A DNA stretch of 7,660 nucleotides from assembly GCA_028822745.1 (NCBI GenBank), contig JAPKCZ010000087.1:1-7660 (forward strand). Direction: 5' to 3'. This DNA is from Kiritimatiellia bacterium (GTDB lineage Bacteria > Verrucomicrobiota > Kiritimatiellia > UBA8416 > JAIOPI01). The notes under the pieces are model-generated. The model was not told where the DNA came from. It saw only the letters and a list, made by a program, of their open reading frames with translations, and did no database searches. Below, one piece after another: positions 1-5,698 of this stretch; the stretch's first letter is position 1, and every line of letters starts with the position of its first letter. A program made the position numbers and the translations under genes.

Positions 1-187
1 CTCCTTTGTCGTTCAATCGTAGCGAGGGACGAGCGGAGATTGTCTAAAATACCAACGGAACGCTTACCTCCCACGATCAGAGTGACAAGCTATTTCAGGA
101 CAGACCTCTGCACCCTTTTCTCTTCATCCTCCCCAAATATCGAGACACTTATCGATTAAACCGAGAAAATCGCTACACTCTGGATCC

Positions 188-204
188 GCATGTTGAAAAC
201 ATGC
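188..204. repeat. Short perfect inverted repeat upstream of gene 1
   Basis: Arms GCATGTT (188-194) and AACATGC (198-204) are perfect reverse complements around a GAA triloop. The right arm contains the ATG at 201, which is in frame with gene 1 but has no purine-rich ribosome binding site before it. The repeat could be an operator or a 5'-UTR hairpin; nothing distinguishes the two. It argues against 201 being the real start. Confidence 0.5.
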
Positions 205-256
205 ACCGAACCACCACGCATCCCTGCGGTGTGACCCGCACATTGAACGACAGAAG

Positions 257-262
257 AAGAGG
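257..262 (+). promoter_or_regulatory. Ribosome binding site deciding the gene 1 start
   Basis: AAGAGG, within a longer purine run from 252, lies 7 bases before a GTG at 270. No comparable site precedes the in-frame ATG at 201. The in-frame ATG at 276 is 13 bases from the site, which is too far to be preferred. Confidence 0.6.
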
Positions 263-269
263 TAAACCA

Positions 270-1277
270 GTGAGAATGCTTTCCAGAACTTTCATGGCCG
301 ATCTAAAGACAGGGATATTGAAAGAAATCCTGGATGTTATTCGAAAGGATCAGACGCTGGATTTCCAGATCCGCAACAATCAGGTTCATATCTATTATGC
401 CGGGGGCAAAATACTGGATCTAAAGCCAAAGAGCAGCAAAGGCTACTACGCAAGCTTCGACGAAAACTACTGCGTGCTCAAGAAGCACACGCCGGACGAT
501 CTCAAGCAAAAGCTTCAGCGACAAGGCATACCTGAACTGCCGAATCATATTATGACCAAGGGTGATGGTCAGAAATGGGCGCAATCCCTAGCGCCGCTGA
601 AAACAATCATGGATGCGTGGTTCGTCGAGCATCCCAAGATTGAGCGGAAACATCAGCAACTTCTCATCGACCAAAACAACAAACTGGCTGCATCCGACAA
701 GACCGATTTCTTCATTATCGATATTGAATACACACGCCACCCCGCCCGATTCGACATGGTCGCCATGTCATGGCCAACGGACAGCGCTGAAGACAAGCCG
801 CGATTGGCATTCATCGAATTCAAAGTCGGCGACAACGCCCTCAAATCATCGTCCACCAAGACCGGTGTCGGCACCGCAAGAACGATCCCTGGCATTGTGA
901 AACACTTGGGCGACTTCACGCAATTCATAACGCCCGACACGTATGCGAGCGTCAAAAGAGAGATGATCACTGTCCTGAAGCAGAAATTAGAACTAGACGT
1001 ATTCTCTGATAACGAAAAGCGACGTAGGATTGGCACCCCAGATACGTTCTCAGACCAAGCGCCTCAGTTCATCTTCCTGTTCGCCAATCACAATCCCAAA
1101 AGCACCATCCTTCAGGACGAGCTTCAGAACATCAGTGACGCTAAAACGTTCGAGCTAAAAATTGCATTGCTCAAATACAAACGCTACAGCCTGACTCACA
1201 AAACCATGTTCAACCTCTCAGACGCCAAAGACGAATTATCCCGCCGCCACCGCAGCGCAGCAACCAACAAAGCCTGA
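270..1277 (+). CDS. Orphan protein with PD-(D/E)XK nuclease-like core
   Basis: I do not recognise a named family. The start is set at GTG 270 (335 aa) because of the ribosome binding site; the frame extends up to ATG 201 without support. Counting from GTG 270, the central part has the layout of a PD-(D/E)XK nuclease core. A helix near residues 125-137 is followed by a strand with I-E-Y (Glu153), then a strand beginning R-F-D (Asp162), then a strand with I-E-F-K (Glu183, Lys185), then a helix from about 207 to 220 and a further hydrophobic strand FIFLFA (about 267-272). Asp plus E-x-K is the usual metal-binding and catalytic set, so an intact nuclease-type site is plausible. No signal peptide or membrane segment is seen, so it is probably cytoplasmic. 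The residues before about 120 match nothing I know. No methylase or other restriction partner adjoins it. The gene is more A+T-rich than its neighbours, which suggests transfer. DNA cleavage is an inference from motifs only. Confidence 0.75.
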   Translation: MRMLSRTFMADLKTGILKEILDVIRKDQTLDFQIRNNQVHIYYAGGKILDLKPKSSKGYYASFDENYCVLKKHTPDDLKQKLQRQGIPELPNHIMTKGDGQKWAQSLAPLKTIMDAWFVEHPKIERKHQQLLIDQNNKLAASDKTDFFIIDIEYTRHPARFDMVAMSWPTDSAEDKPRLAFIEFKVGDNALKSSSTKTGVGTARTIPGIVKHLGDFTQFITPDTYASVKREMITVLKQKLELDVFSDNEKRRRIGTPDTFSDQAPQFIFLFANHNPKSTILQDELQNISDAKTFELKIALLKYKRYSLTHKTMFNLSDAKDELSRRHRSAATNKA

Positions 1278-1320
1278 CAAATAACAACTCGTCCTTCCCT
1301 CTTGATCTTAATCCTCCCCC

Positions 1321-1357
1321 AGCACTAAGCACCCAGCACCACAGCACCACAACACCC
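1321..1357. repeat. Degenerate heptamer/octamer tandem repeat
   Basis: Five consecutive units are visible: AGCACTA, AGCACCC, AGCACCAC, AGCACCAC and AACACCC. It lies in the 175-base spacer between genes 1 and 2. A small perfect inverted repeat (CTTTA, CAC, TAAAG) follows at 1391-1403. No convincing promoter was found in this spacer; TTTACA at 1392 resembles a -35 box but has only a poor -10 partner. Confidence 0.6.
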
Positions 1358-1452
1358 TAGCTTTTCGCCTTGTCCCTGCGCTTGCAGCCACTTTACACTA
1401 AAGCGAACATCGCTAAACACATGGGCAACGGCCTCGATCTGGTGAATATCGC

Positions 1453-2817
1453 ATGCACACTGAACATGGCACGAGCGGAACGAGATCGGTGGATGTAGCA
1501 CACTACATTCCGATCGTATTGGCATCCGCCAACGCACTGCCCACGGCGGCGTCGATTCAGGGCGTGCTGGACGACGTGGCGGCGGCCGAGGCGCGTGGCT
1601 ACTTCTTGCCCGATGAAGATGAGAAACTTCGCGACGTATTCGCCGTGTATCTGGCGGTGCGTTCGAGTTTGCTGGAGTGTGTGTCGGATGTTAGCGGCGG
1701 CACGCTGTCAACCAAGGGTACGAAAAGTCTGCATGAGTTCATCGTCGCCTATGCGGCGGCGTGCTTGCTCGTGCGTTCCGCAAATTTCATCGTTTCGCTG
1801 GCATGCAAATATCCCATTGGTCGCAAAAAACTGGATGAGCCAGAATCTCGCTATGGGTTGGACGCCAAGAATTTCGCAAAAATCTATAAGAGCCTGACAT
1901 CGCCGAAACGTTGGGGATCCTTTTTCGAGGCCGTACGTTTCTTTCATGCGCATCGCGAGGAGATCGTCGCCTACAAGACTGACCCTGTAGTCGGGCCGGT
2001 GGTGGAACTCATCATTGCCGAAGAGGCCTATGTCGTTGCACGTCGACGCGATTTCTTAAAGCGTCGTCTTGATTATCGAATGTACTCGTTCCTGCGTCGC
2101 AATCATTCAGGCTATAAGAAAACAATGTTCAAGCTGTTTAAGATAAGCGGCAGCGCCATCGCGGAATTAAAGCAGCCCTTTGTGAAACCAAGTGGTGCTG
2201 GAAAGCGCGTGACGGCGGACGTGCGCGATCGTCTAGAAACATTTCTGCAGCCCGGCGATGTGTTGGTGACACGCCATGATGATGCGTTGAGTAATCTATT
2301 TCTGCCTGGGTTCTGGCCCCACGCCGCCTTCTATATCGGCAGCCAGGACGAGCGCGAGACATTGGGTGTGCAGTCTGAACATAAAATCGAAGACCGCGTC
2401 CGCTTTTTGGAAGCCAAGAAGGACGGCGTAAAGCTGCGCCCCCCAGAGGACACCCTGCAGGTGGATGCCTTTACGGTCCTTCGGCCAACTTTATCGGCGA
2501 CGCATCGCGCTGAGGCTGTTTCACGCGGCCTGACGCACGCGGGCAAGCTCTATGATTTCACGTTTGATTTTAGCGTAGCGGATCGCCTGGCCTGCACCGA
2601 ATTGGTCTATCGTTCCTACCACAGCGTGGCCGACATCGCGTTCGCCTTACAGCCGCACGCCGGCCGTCACTGTCTCTCCGCAGAAGACCTGCTCAACCAA
2701 GCCATCGAACAAGGTTGGTTTGAGCCCGTCCTCGTCTTCGGTGTCCGCGGCAATGATTGGATCGAAGGCGACGAGGCAAGGACCGTCCAGAAACAGAGCT
2801 CCGCCGCCCAATTCTGA
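1453..2817 (+). CDS. YiiX/YaeF-type permuted papain-like amidase domain protein
   Basis: 454 aa. The C-terminal part (about 262-435) matches the permuted NlpC/P60-like fold of the YiiX/YaeF group (MEROPS C92 type). A PGDVLVTR strand at 267-274 precedes F-W-P-H-A-A-F-Y-I-G with the expected catalytic His290. The motif G-K-x-Y-D-F-x-F-D-F at 364-373 leads into L-A-C-T-E-L-V-Y with the expected nucleophile Cys381. The His-before-Cys order is the hallmark of the permuted family. Members are thought to act on amide or ester bonds in lipids or peptides; the substrate here is unknown. The first 260 residues look mostly helical and match nothing I recognise; that region has a basic stretch (197-226) and no clear signal peptide, so cytoplasmic location is the default. 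ATG 1453 is preceded only by a weak GGTGAA. In-frame GTG 1489 is the main alternative start, and no upstream start exists before the stop at 1414. It stands alone, with spacers on both sides. Confidence 0.85.
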   Translation: MHTEHGTSGTRSVDVAHYIPIVLASANALPTAASIQGVLDDVAAAEARGYFLPDEDEKLRDVFAVYLAVRSSLLECVSDVSGGTLSTKGTKSLHEFIVAYAAACLLVRSANFIVSLACKYPIGRKKLDEPESRYGLDAKNFAKIYKSLTSPKRWGSFFEAVRFFHAHREEIVAYKTDPVVGPVVELIIAEEAYVVARRRDFLKRRLDYRMYSFLRRNHSGYKKTMFKLFKISGSAIAELKQPFVKPSGAGKRVTADVRDRLETFLQPGDVLVTRHDDALSNLFLPGFWPHAAFYIGSQDERETLGVQSEHKIEDRVRFLEAKKDGVKLRPPEDTLQVDAFTVLRPTLSATHRAEAVSRGLTHAGKLYDFTFDFSVADRLACTELVYRSYHSVADIAFALQPHAGRHCLSAEDLLNQAIEQGWFEPVLVFGVRGNDWIEGDEARTVQKQSSAAQF

Positions 2818-2818
2818 T

Positions 2819-2834
2819 GCAGCGCTAGCGCTGC
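2819..2834. repeat. 16-bp perfect palindrome after gene 2
   Basis: GCAGCGCTAGCGCTGC begins just after the gene 2 stop codon. An alternative pairing uses CTGCG (2831-2835) with CGCAG (2852-2856). It may serve as an mRNA 3'-end hairpin, but no T run follows, so it is not a classical intrinsic terminator. Confidence 0.6.
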
Positions 2835-2874
2835 GTGCTTCGTGCGGAGTGCGCAGCAGACTAAAGGATCGGCA

Positions 2875-2889
2875 TAAGCGTAACGCTTA
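2875..2889. repeat. REP-like short hairpin
   Basis: TAAGCG (2875-2880) and CGCTTA (2884-2889) pair perfectly around a TAA loop. It is directly followed by the GCATTGG arm (2893) of the next inverted repeat, so it belongs to a run of consecutive hairpins in this spacer. Confidence 0.5.
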
Positions 2890-2892
2890 CGG

Positions 2893-2949
2893 GCATTGGT
2901 AACCGAAAATCCAATGCAAAGAAGCTCCACGGGCTGTTGCACTCCGTGG
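2893..2949. repeat. Dispersed 34-bp repeat, copy A, with two inverted repeats
   Basis: The core at 2897-2930 matches 4912-4945 at 32 of 34 positions, starting TGGTAACCGAAAATC and ending GCAAAGAAGCTCCAC. Two hairpins use it: GCATTGG (2893-2899) with CCAATGC (2911-2917), and CCACGG (2927-2932) with CCGTGG (2944-2949). Copy A lies about 100-160 bases before the helicase start, so it may be in the helicase leader or upstream control region. Confidence 0.75.
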
Positions 2950-3037
2950 CACTCTTGGTGTTGAAGTTTCGTCGCCTTTGTTTAACAATCACCAAAGCTT
3001 TACGGTTACTAAACATTGGCTCGAAATGAGCTGTAAG

Positions 3038-3044
3038 AAGGAAG
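3038..3044 (+). promoter_or_regulatory. Ribosome binding site deciding the helicase start
   Basis: AAGGAAG ends 10 bases before ATG 3055 but only one base before the in-frame GTG 3046. The spacing therefore favours ATG 3055, which also gives the M-S-F-S-D-L-G-L N-terminus typical of RhlE-like helicases. Confidence 0.6.
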
Positions 3045-3054
3045 CGTGCTGAAT

Positions 3055-4329
3055 ATGTCATTTTCCGATCTTGGGCTTCTCGCGTATATGAACAGCGTGG
3101 TTGATGCTGTTGCGTACACCGATCCAACCCCGATTCAGGAGCAGAGCATCCCGCTCATTCTTGAAGGGGTCGATCTGATTGCCAAGGCCCAGACCGGTAC
3201 GGGAAAAACCGCAGCCTTCGCCCTGCCAGTCCTTCAGATTCTCACCCAGAACGAGCCCGACGCCGAGACATGTCCGGTTCGCGCGCTTGTGCTGACCCCG
3301 ACGCGCGAGCTGGCACAGCAGGTGGCCGATGCCTTCAAAACTTTCGAAACACACCTGCCGTCCCCAATCGGCATCGCCGCCATGATCGGTGGTGAGGATC
3401 TCGATCTGCAGGTGGCTCAGCTGCGCAGCGGGGTTCAAGTGGTGGTCGCGACGCCTGGCCGTCTGCTGGAGCTGGTTTGTAGTGACTTGATTGACTTGGA
3501 GCAACTGCGGGTCCTGGTGATCGACGAAGCAGACCGTCTCCTCGCGCTTGGCTTCGCTGAAGAGCTTGGACATCTATTCGAGGCGTTTCCCGTTGAGCGT
3601 CAGACGCTACTGTTCTCTGCAACCTATCCCAAAAAAGTCGTCGCCCTGACCCAGCAGATTCTTAGGAACCCGGTTCAGGTGAATGCCTCCGGCGATATGC
3701 CGACCGTGGCGAACATTAAGCAGCGCGTTATCGAAGTGAACGCGCTTAACCGCAGACCCCTACTATGCCACCTCCTCAAAGCGGAAGACTGGAAGCATGT
3801 GCTCGTTTTTGTTAAGAGCAAGCGCGCTGCCCGTAACCTTGCTGCGAAACTACGGCGCGACGGAATCCGAGCGGATGAATTTCATGGCGACCTATGGCAG
3901 GACGAGAGAACCGCTGTTTTGAGACGGTTCAAACAACGCTCGATCCGCGTCCTGGTTGCCACCGATATCGCCGCGCGCGGTATCGATATAGAGAATCTCT
4001 CTACCGTTGTGAATTACGACCTGCCGCGCTCGCCGGTCGACTACATTCACCGCATCGGCCGCACGGGCCGTGCGGGGGCCGATGGCGTGGCCGTTAGTTT
4101 TGTCGATCACAACGACCAGGCCTTTTTTAAAATCATCGAGAAGCGAACCCGGCAATCTCCCCCTCGCGAGCAGATCGCCGGCTTCGAGCTCAAAGGCGCC
4201 CCCCCAGAGAAAGCGAAGGGACAGCCACCGGTCAAGGGCAAGCGGCCAAGCAAGAAAGATAAAGCGCGTGCCGCGGCCGCACGGGATTCGGCGCGAAGTG
4301 ATGAGACAGACGATCAGGATTCGGACTGA
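3055..4329 (+). CDS. DEAD-box ATP-dependent RNA helicase, RhlE-like
   Basis: 424 aa. It uses ATP to unwind short RNA duplexes and remodel RNA-protein complexes; family members act in ribosome assembly and mRNA decay in the cytoplasm. All family motifs are visible: the Q motif (Phe3, PTPIQ 24-28), motif I AQTGTGKT 45-52, PTREL 82-86, GG 112-113, TPGR 133-136, motif II DEAD 157-160, motif III SAT 188-190, motif V with T-D-I-A-A-R-G-I-D ending at 311, and motif VI H-R-I-G-R-T-G-R 332-339. No catalytic residue is missing. After about 370 comes a lysine-rich, probably disordered tail that ends in an acidic stretch; such tails usually bind RNA. It resembles RhlE, but I do not assign the symbol because paralogues of this type are common. 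It is transcribed alone as far as can be seen, with a hairpin-rich spacer before it and a 279-base spacer after it. Confidence 0.95.
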   Translation: MSFSDLGLLAYMNSVVDAVAYTDPTPIQEQSIPLILEGVDLIAKAQTGTGKTAAFALPVLQILTQNEPDAETCPVRALVLTPTRELAQQVADAFKTFETHLPSPIGIAAMIGGEDLDLQVAQLRSGVQVVVATPGRLLELVCSDLIDLEQLRVLVIDEADRLLALGFAEELGHLFEAFPVERQTLLFSATYPKKVVALTQQILRNPVQVNASGDMPTVANIKQRVIEVNALNRRPLLCHLLKAEDWKHVLVFVKSKRAARNLAAKLRRDGIRADEFHGDLWQDERTAVLRRFKQRSIRVLVATDIAARGIDIENLSTVVNYDLPRSPVDYIHRIGRTGRAGADGVAVSFVDHNDQAFFKIIEKRTRQSPPREQIAGFELKGAPPEKAKGQPPVKGKRPSKKDKARAAAARDSARSDETDDQDSD

Positions 4330-4423
4330 GACGCATTGCCACCCCATACGCAAGAAAAGGACGCCACCCCATTCGAGGGCTGATGACACTCTGCCCGTCA
4401 GCGCCGTGGGTGGGGAGGTTTTT

Positions 4424-4468
4424 GACCCGGTGACCCGTGACCCGGTGACCCGTGACCCGGTGACCCCG
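4424..4468. repeat. 15-bp tandem repeat, three copies
   Basis: GACCCGGTGACCCGT occurs at 4424-4438 and 4439-4453 without a mismatch, and a third copy at 4454-4468 differs only at its end. Each unit is itself two copies of a GTGACCC-type heptamer or octamer. It lies 95 bases after the helicase stop, in a spacer with no gene. Confidence 0.85.
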
Positions 4469-4474
4469 GGGTCA
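4461..4474. repeat. 14-bp perfect palindrome closing the tandem repeat
   Basis: TGACCCCGGGGTCA is perfectly self-complementary and overlaps the last tandem unit. It could be a protein-binding site or the base of a larger fold. No T run follows, so a classical terminator is unlikely. Confidence 0.65.
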
Positions 4475-4508
4475 TCAGGTCGAGAAACGAGGAAAAACCC
4501 AACAGGGA

Positions 4509-4537
4509 TTGACTGCACTGAAGTGACAACTTAACAT
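4509..4537 (+). promoter_or_regulatory. Candidate sigma-70 promoter for the Smr gene
   Basis: TTGACT (4509-4514, five of six to the -35 consensus) and TAACAT (4532-4537, four of six to the -10 consensus) are separated by exactly 17 bases. The predicted start of transcription near 4544 leaves a leader of about 65 bases before the TTG at 4609. It is the best promoter-like match I found in the window. Confidence 0.45.
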
Positions 4538-4593
4538 CTGGACGACGCTGGGTGCTTCGAAAGGGGCCTGTCTGTTGCACTATTTGCCCAAGT

Positions 4594-4600
4594 AGGAGGG
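4594..4600 (+). promoter_or_regulatory. Strong ribosome binding site deciding a TTG start
   Basis: AGGAGGG is a near-perfect anti-16S match ending 8 bases before TTG 4609. The in-frame GTG at 4552 lies upstream of it with no site of its own, and the ATG at 4613 is out of frame. Confidence 0.75.
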
Positions 4601-4608
4601 AGCGTACC

Positions 4609-4893
4609 TTGAATGAACCCGATCCAGTTGAACTGCCAATCGATGGGGTCCTGGACTTGCACACTTTCCGCCCATCGGATGTGAAAGATTTGGTGCCTGC
4701 ATATCTGGATGAATGCCGAAAGCTCGACATATTTCAGGTGCGCATTATCCACGGTAAAGGCACGGGTGCACTACGCGAAACGGTGCATGCCATTTTACGA
4801 CGTACCCCAGGTGTCGCGTCTTTTGGATTGGCTCCGGGGAACGCCGGTGGCTGGGGTGCAACGATTGTTGAGCTGGAGGCCGATCGTCGGTAG
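4609..4893 (+). CDS. Stand-alone Smr-domain protein
   Basis: 94 aa from the TTG start (113 aa if GTG 4552 were used). Nearly the whole protein is one Smr domain, as found at the C-terminus of MutS2 and in SmrA/SmrB. L-D-L-H at 15-18 and H-G-K-G at 48-51 are the two signature motifs, and G-G-W-G-A-T-I-V-E-L at 80-89 is the usual closing strand. Smr domains bind nucleic acid and many nick DNA or cleave RNA; SmrB and MutS2 relatives act on collided ribosomes. Here the domain has no MutS-like body and no long N-terminal extension, so partner and substrate are unknown. A candidate promoter at 4509-4537 and a very strong ribosome binding site suggest independent expression. The stop codon lies inside a degenerate heptamer repeat, so the C-terminal end may have been set by that repeat. 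Confidence 0.88.
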   Translation: MNEPDPVELPIDGVLDLHTFRPSDVKDLVPAYLDECRKLDIFQVRIIHGKGTGALRETVHAILRRTPGVASFGLAPGNAGGWGATIVELEADRR

Positions 4894-4915
4894 GCGGTGT
4901 TCTGTGGTCGGTGGT
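4888..4915. repeat. Four degenerate heptamers running into repeat copy B
   Basis: CGGTAGG, CGGTGTT, CTGTGGT and CGGTGGT follow each other in exact 7-base steps. The first contains the TAG stop of the Smr gene, and the last overlaps the start of the 34-bp dispersed repeat. Confidence 0.65.
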
Positions 4916-4962
4916 AACCGAAAATCAAAAGCAAAGAAGCTCCACTCGGTGTAGCAGTGAGC
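4912..4962. repeat. Dispersed 34-bp repeat, copy B, with terminal hairpin
   Basis: 4912-4945 matches 2897-2930, in the same orientation, with two mismatches. It continues into a hairpin in which GCT and CACT (4939-4946, one bulged C) pair with AGTG and AGC (4956-4962). The hairpin sits at the same place as in copy A although its outer sequence differs. Confidence 0.75.
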
Positions 4963-5068
4963 GCGCCTGATAGCATCGTTCAAGCTCCCGACCCAGAGAA
5001 CATGCTTCCCAACAACACAAGTCCTGCCATACTCCAGAGAGATTGGGGCGTTATCCAAAGACCACACA

Positions 5069-5094
5069 CGTCCGGACGATCTGATTCCCAGATC
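5069..5094. repeat. Adjacent palindrome and hairpin before gene 5
   Basis: CGTCCGGACG (5069-5078) is a perfect 10-bp palindrome. GATCTG (5078-5083) pairs with CAGATC (5089-5094) around ATTCC. They lie 53-78 bases before the gene 5 start and could be an operator or leader structure. No convincing promoter was found beside them. The rest of this spacer (4963-5137) shows nothing else I can support. Confidence 0.4.
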
Positions 5095-5146
5095 TGTATT
5101 AGCGGCATCATGCTGTCTCGTACGACTGTTCGGCATTAGGGAGAGA

Positions 5147-5635
5147 ATGGAATTACCTAAACAGCTCGCAAAAGAAGACGTTGAGTCCGATGTTCGCGAG
5201 GCATTGGAACGAGAGAGCATTGCGATTTGCGCCGATTCGGAATTATCGATTCCTGTTCTGGAATTGACCCCGGAATTGAGCCAGCAGATCTTCTATGCGA
5301 AATCCATCGGCGAAGTCACGATTGGTTTCGCGTCCATAGAGAAGCACCTGCTACACGAACTGCGCGGATTACAGAAAGTGGATAACCAAGCCGGGCGTGT
5401 ATCACGATTGTTGATTGTCACAAACGATGGGTCCCCTCGCTTCTACCGTGAATTGGAGTTCCTTCACAAGAAACAGGGCGGGCGGGTTTTGATCTGTCGG
5501 CTGGATGTCGAATCAGCAATCCTAGGGGGCATCCTCGCGCTGAAGAACACCCCTGTGAAGGCGGTGCTCCTGAACAGAAAGCCGTCCGTCGTCAACGTCC
5601 TTAAAAGCTTGGTGAGAAAGCCTGAAAAAGGCTAA
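5147..5635 (+). CDS. Small protein with possible L7Ae/YlxQ-like RNA-binding fold
   Basis: 162 aa, not recognised by name. A purine run (AGGGAGAG, 5138-5145) precedes ATG 5147. Residues 1-45 are charged and look variable. From about 48 the order resembles the L7Ae/YlxQ fold, which is also the C-terminal half of DUF448 (YlxR) proteins. The segment A-K-S-I-G-E-V-T-I-G-F-A-S-I-E-K (51-66) matches the family's 'A-r-x-A-G-k-l-v-x-G-f-x-x-v-x-k' opening. L-L-I-V-T-N-D-G-S-P (88-97) matches 'l-v-l-l-A-x-D-a-S-p'. R-V-L-I-C-R-L-D-V-E-S-A-I-L-G-G (113-128) takes the place of the 'p-v-i-x-x-x-s-k-x-e-L-G-x' segment. A final V-K-A-V-L-L strand and helix (137-156) complete the pattern. About 15 extra residues (70-85) sit before the third element. 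This is recall-based pattern matching; K-turn RNA binding would follow only if it is confirmed. There is no signal peptide or membrane segment. It is convergent with fhs, 63 bases apart. Confidence 0.7.
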   Translation: MELPKQLAKEDVESDVREALERESIAICADSELSIPVLELTPELSQQIFYAKSIGEVTIGFASIEKHLLHELRGLQKVDNQAGRVSRLLIVTNDGSPRFYRELEFLHKKQGGRVLICRLDVESAILGGILALKNTPVKAVLLNRKPSVVNVLKSLVRKPEKG

Positions 5636-5698
5636 TCCTGTAAGCCCTTTAGGCCAATCGTGTTTTCGGCACCACGCGTTCAGGCGGTTTGAACCCGC

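Noticed and set aside
1..159. Frame open from the left edge to a TAA at 157-159, possibly the end of an upstream gene
   Set aside because: 52 codons with no recognisable family sequence; too short to support without the sequence to the left. No other feature is supported in 1-187.
2961..2988. TTGAAG and TAACAA with 16-base spacing as a helicase promoter
   Set aside because: The -10 box matches the consensus at only three of six positions; several equally poor pairs exist in the same spacer.
3058..3573. 171-codon open frame on the - strand opposite the helicase
   Set aside because: It is antisense to the motif-bearing part of the helicase and resembles no protein.
4070..4534. 154-codon + strand frame and a - strand frame across the 15-bp tandem
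   Set aside because: The frames overlap the helicase end and stay open only because the 15-bp repeat has no stop in them; the repeated Val-Thr-Gly-Ser pattern is a product of the tandem DNA.
2934..4581. Shared 10-mer CTGTTGCACT at 2934-2943 and 4572-4581, before the helicase and Smr genes
   Set aside because: The flanks do not match and a single shared 10-mer in 7.6 kb is weak; probably chance.
5684..5698. GCGG/CCGC hairpin between the convergent ends of gene 5 and fhs
   Set aside because: The 4-bp stem with a 7-base loop and no T run on either strand is too weak to call a terminator, although a terminator is expected here.
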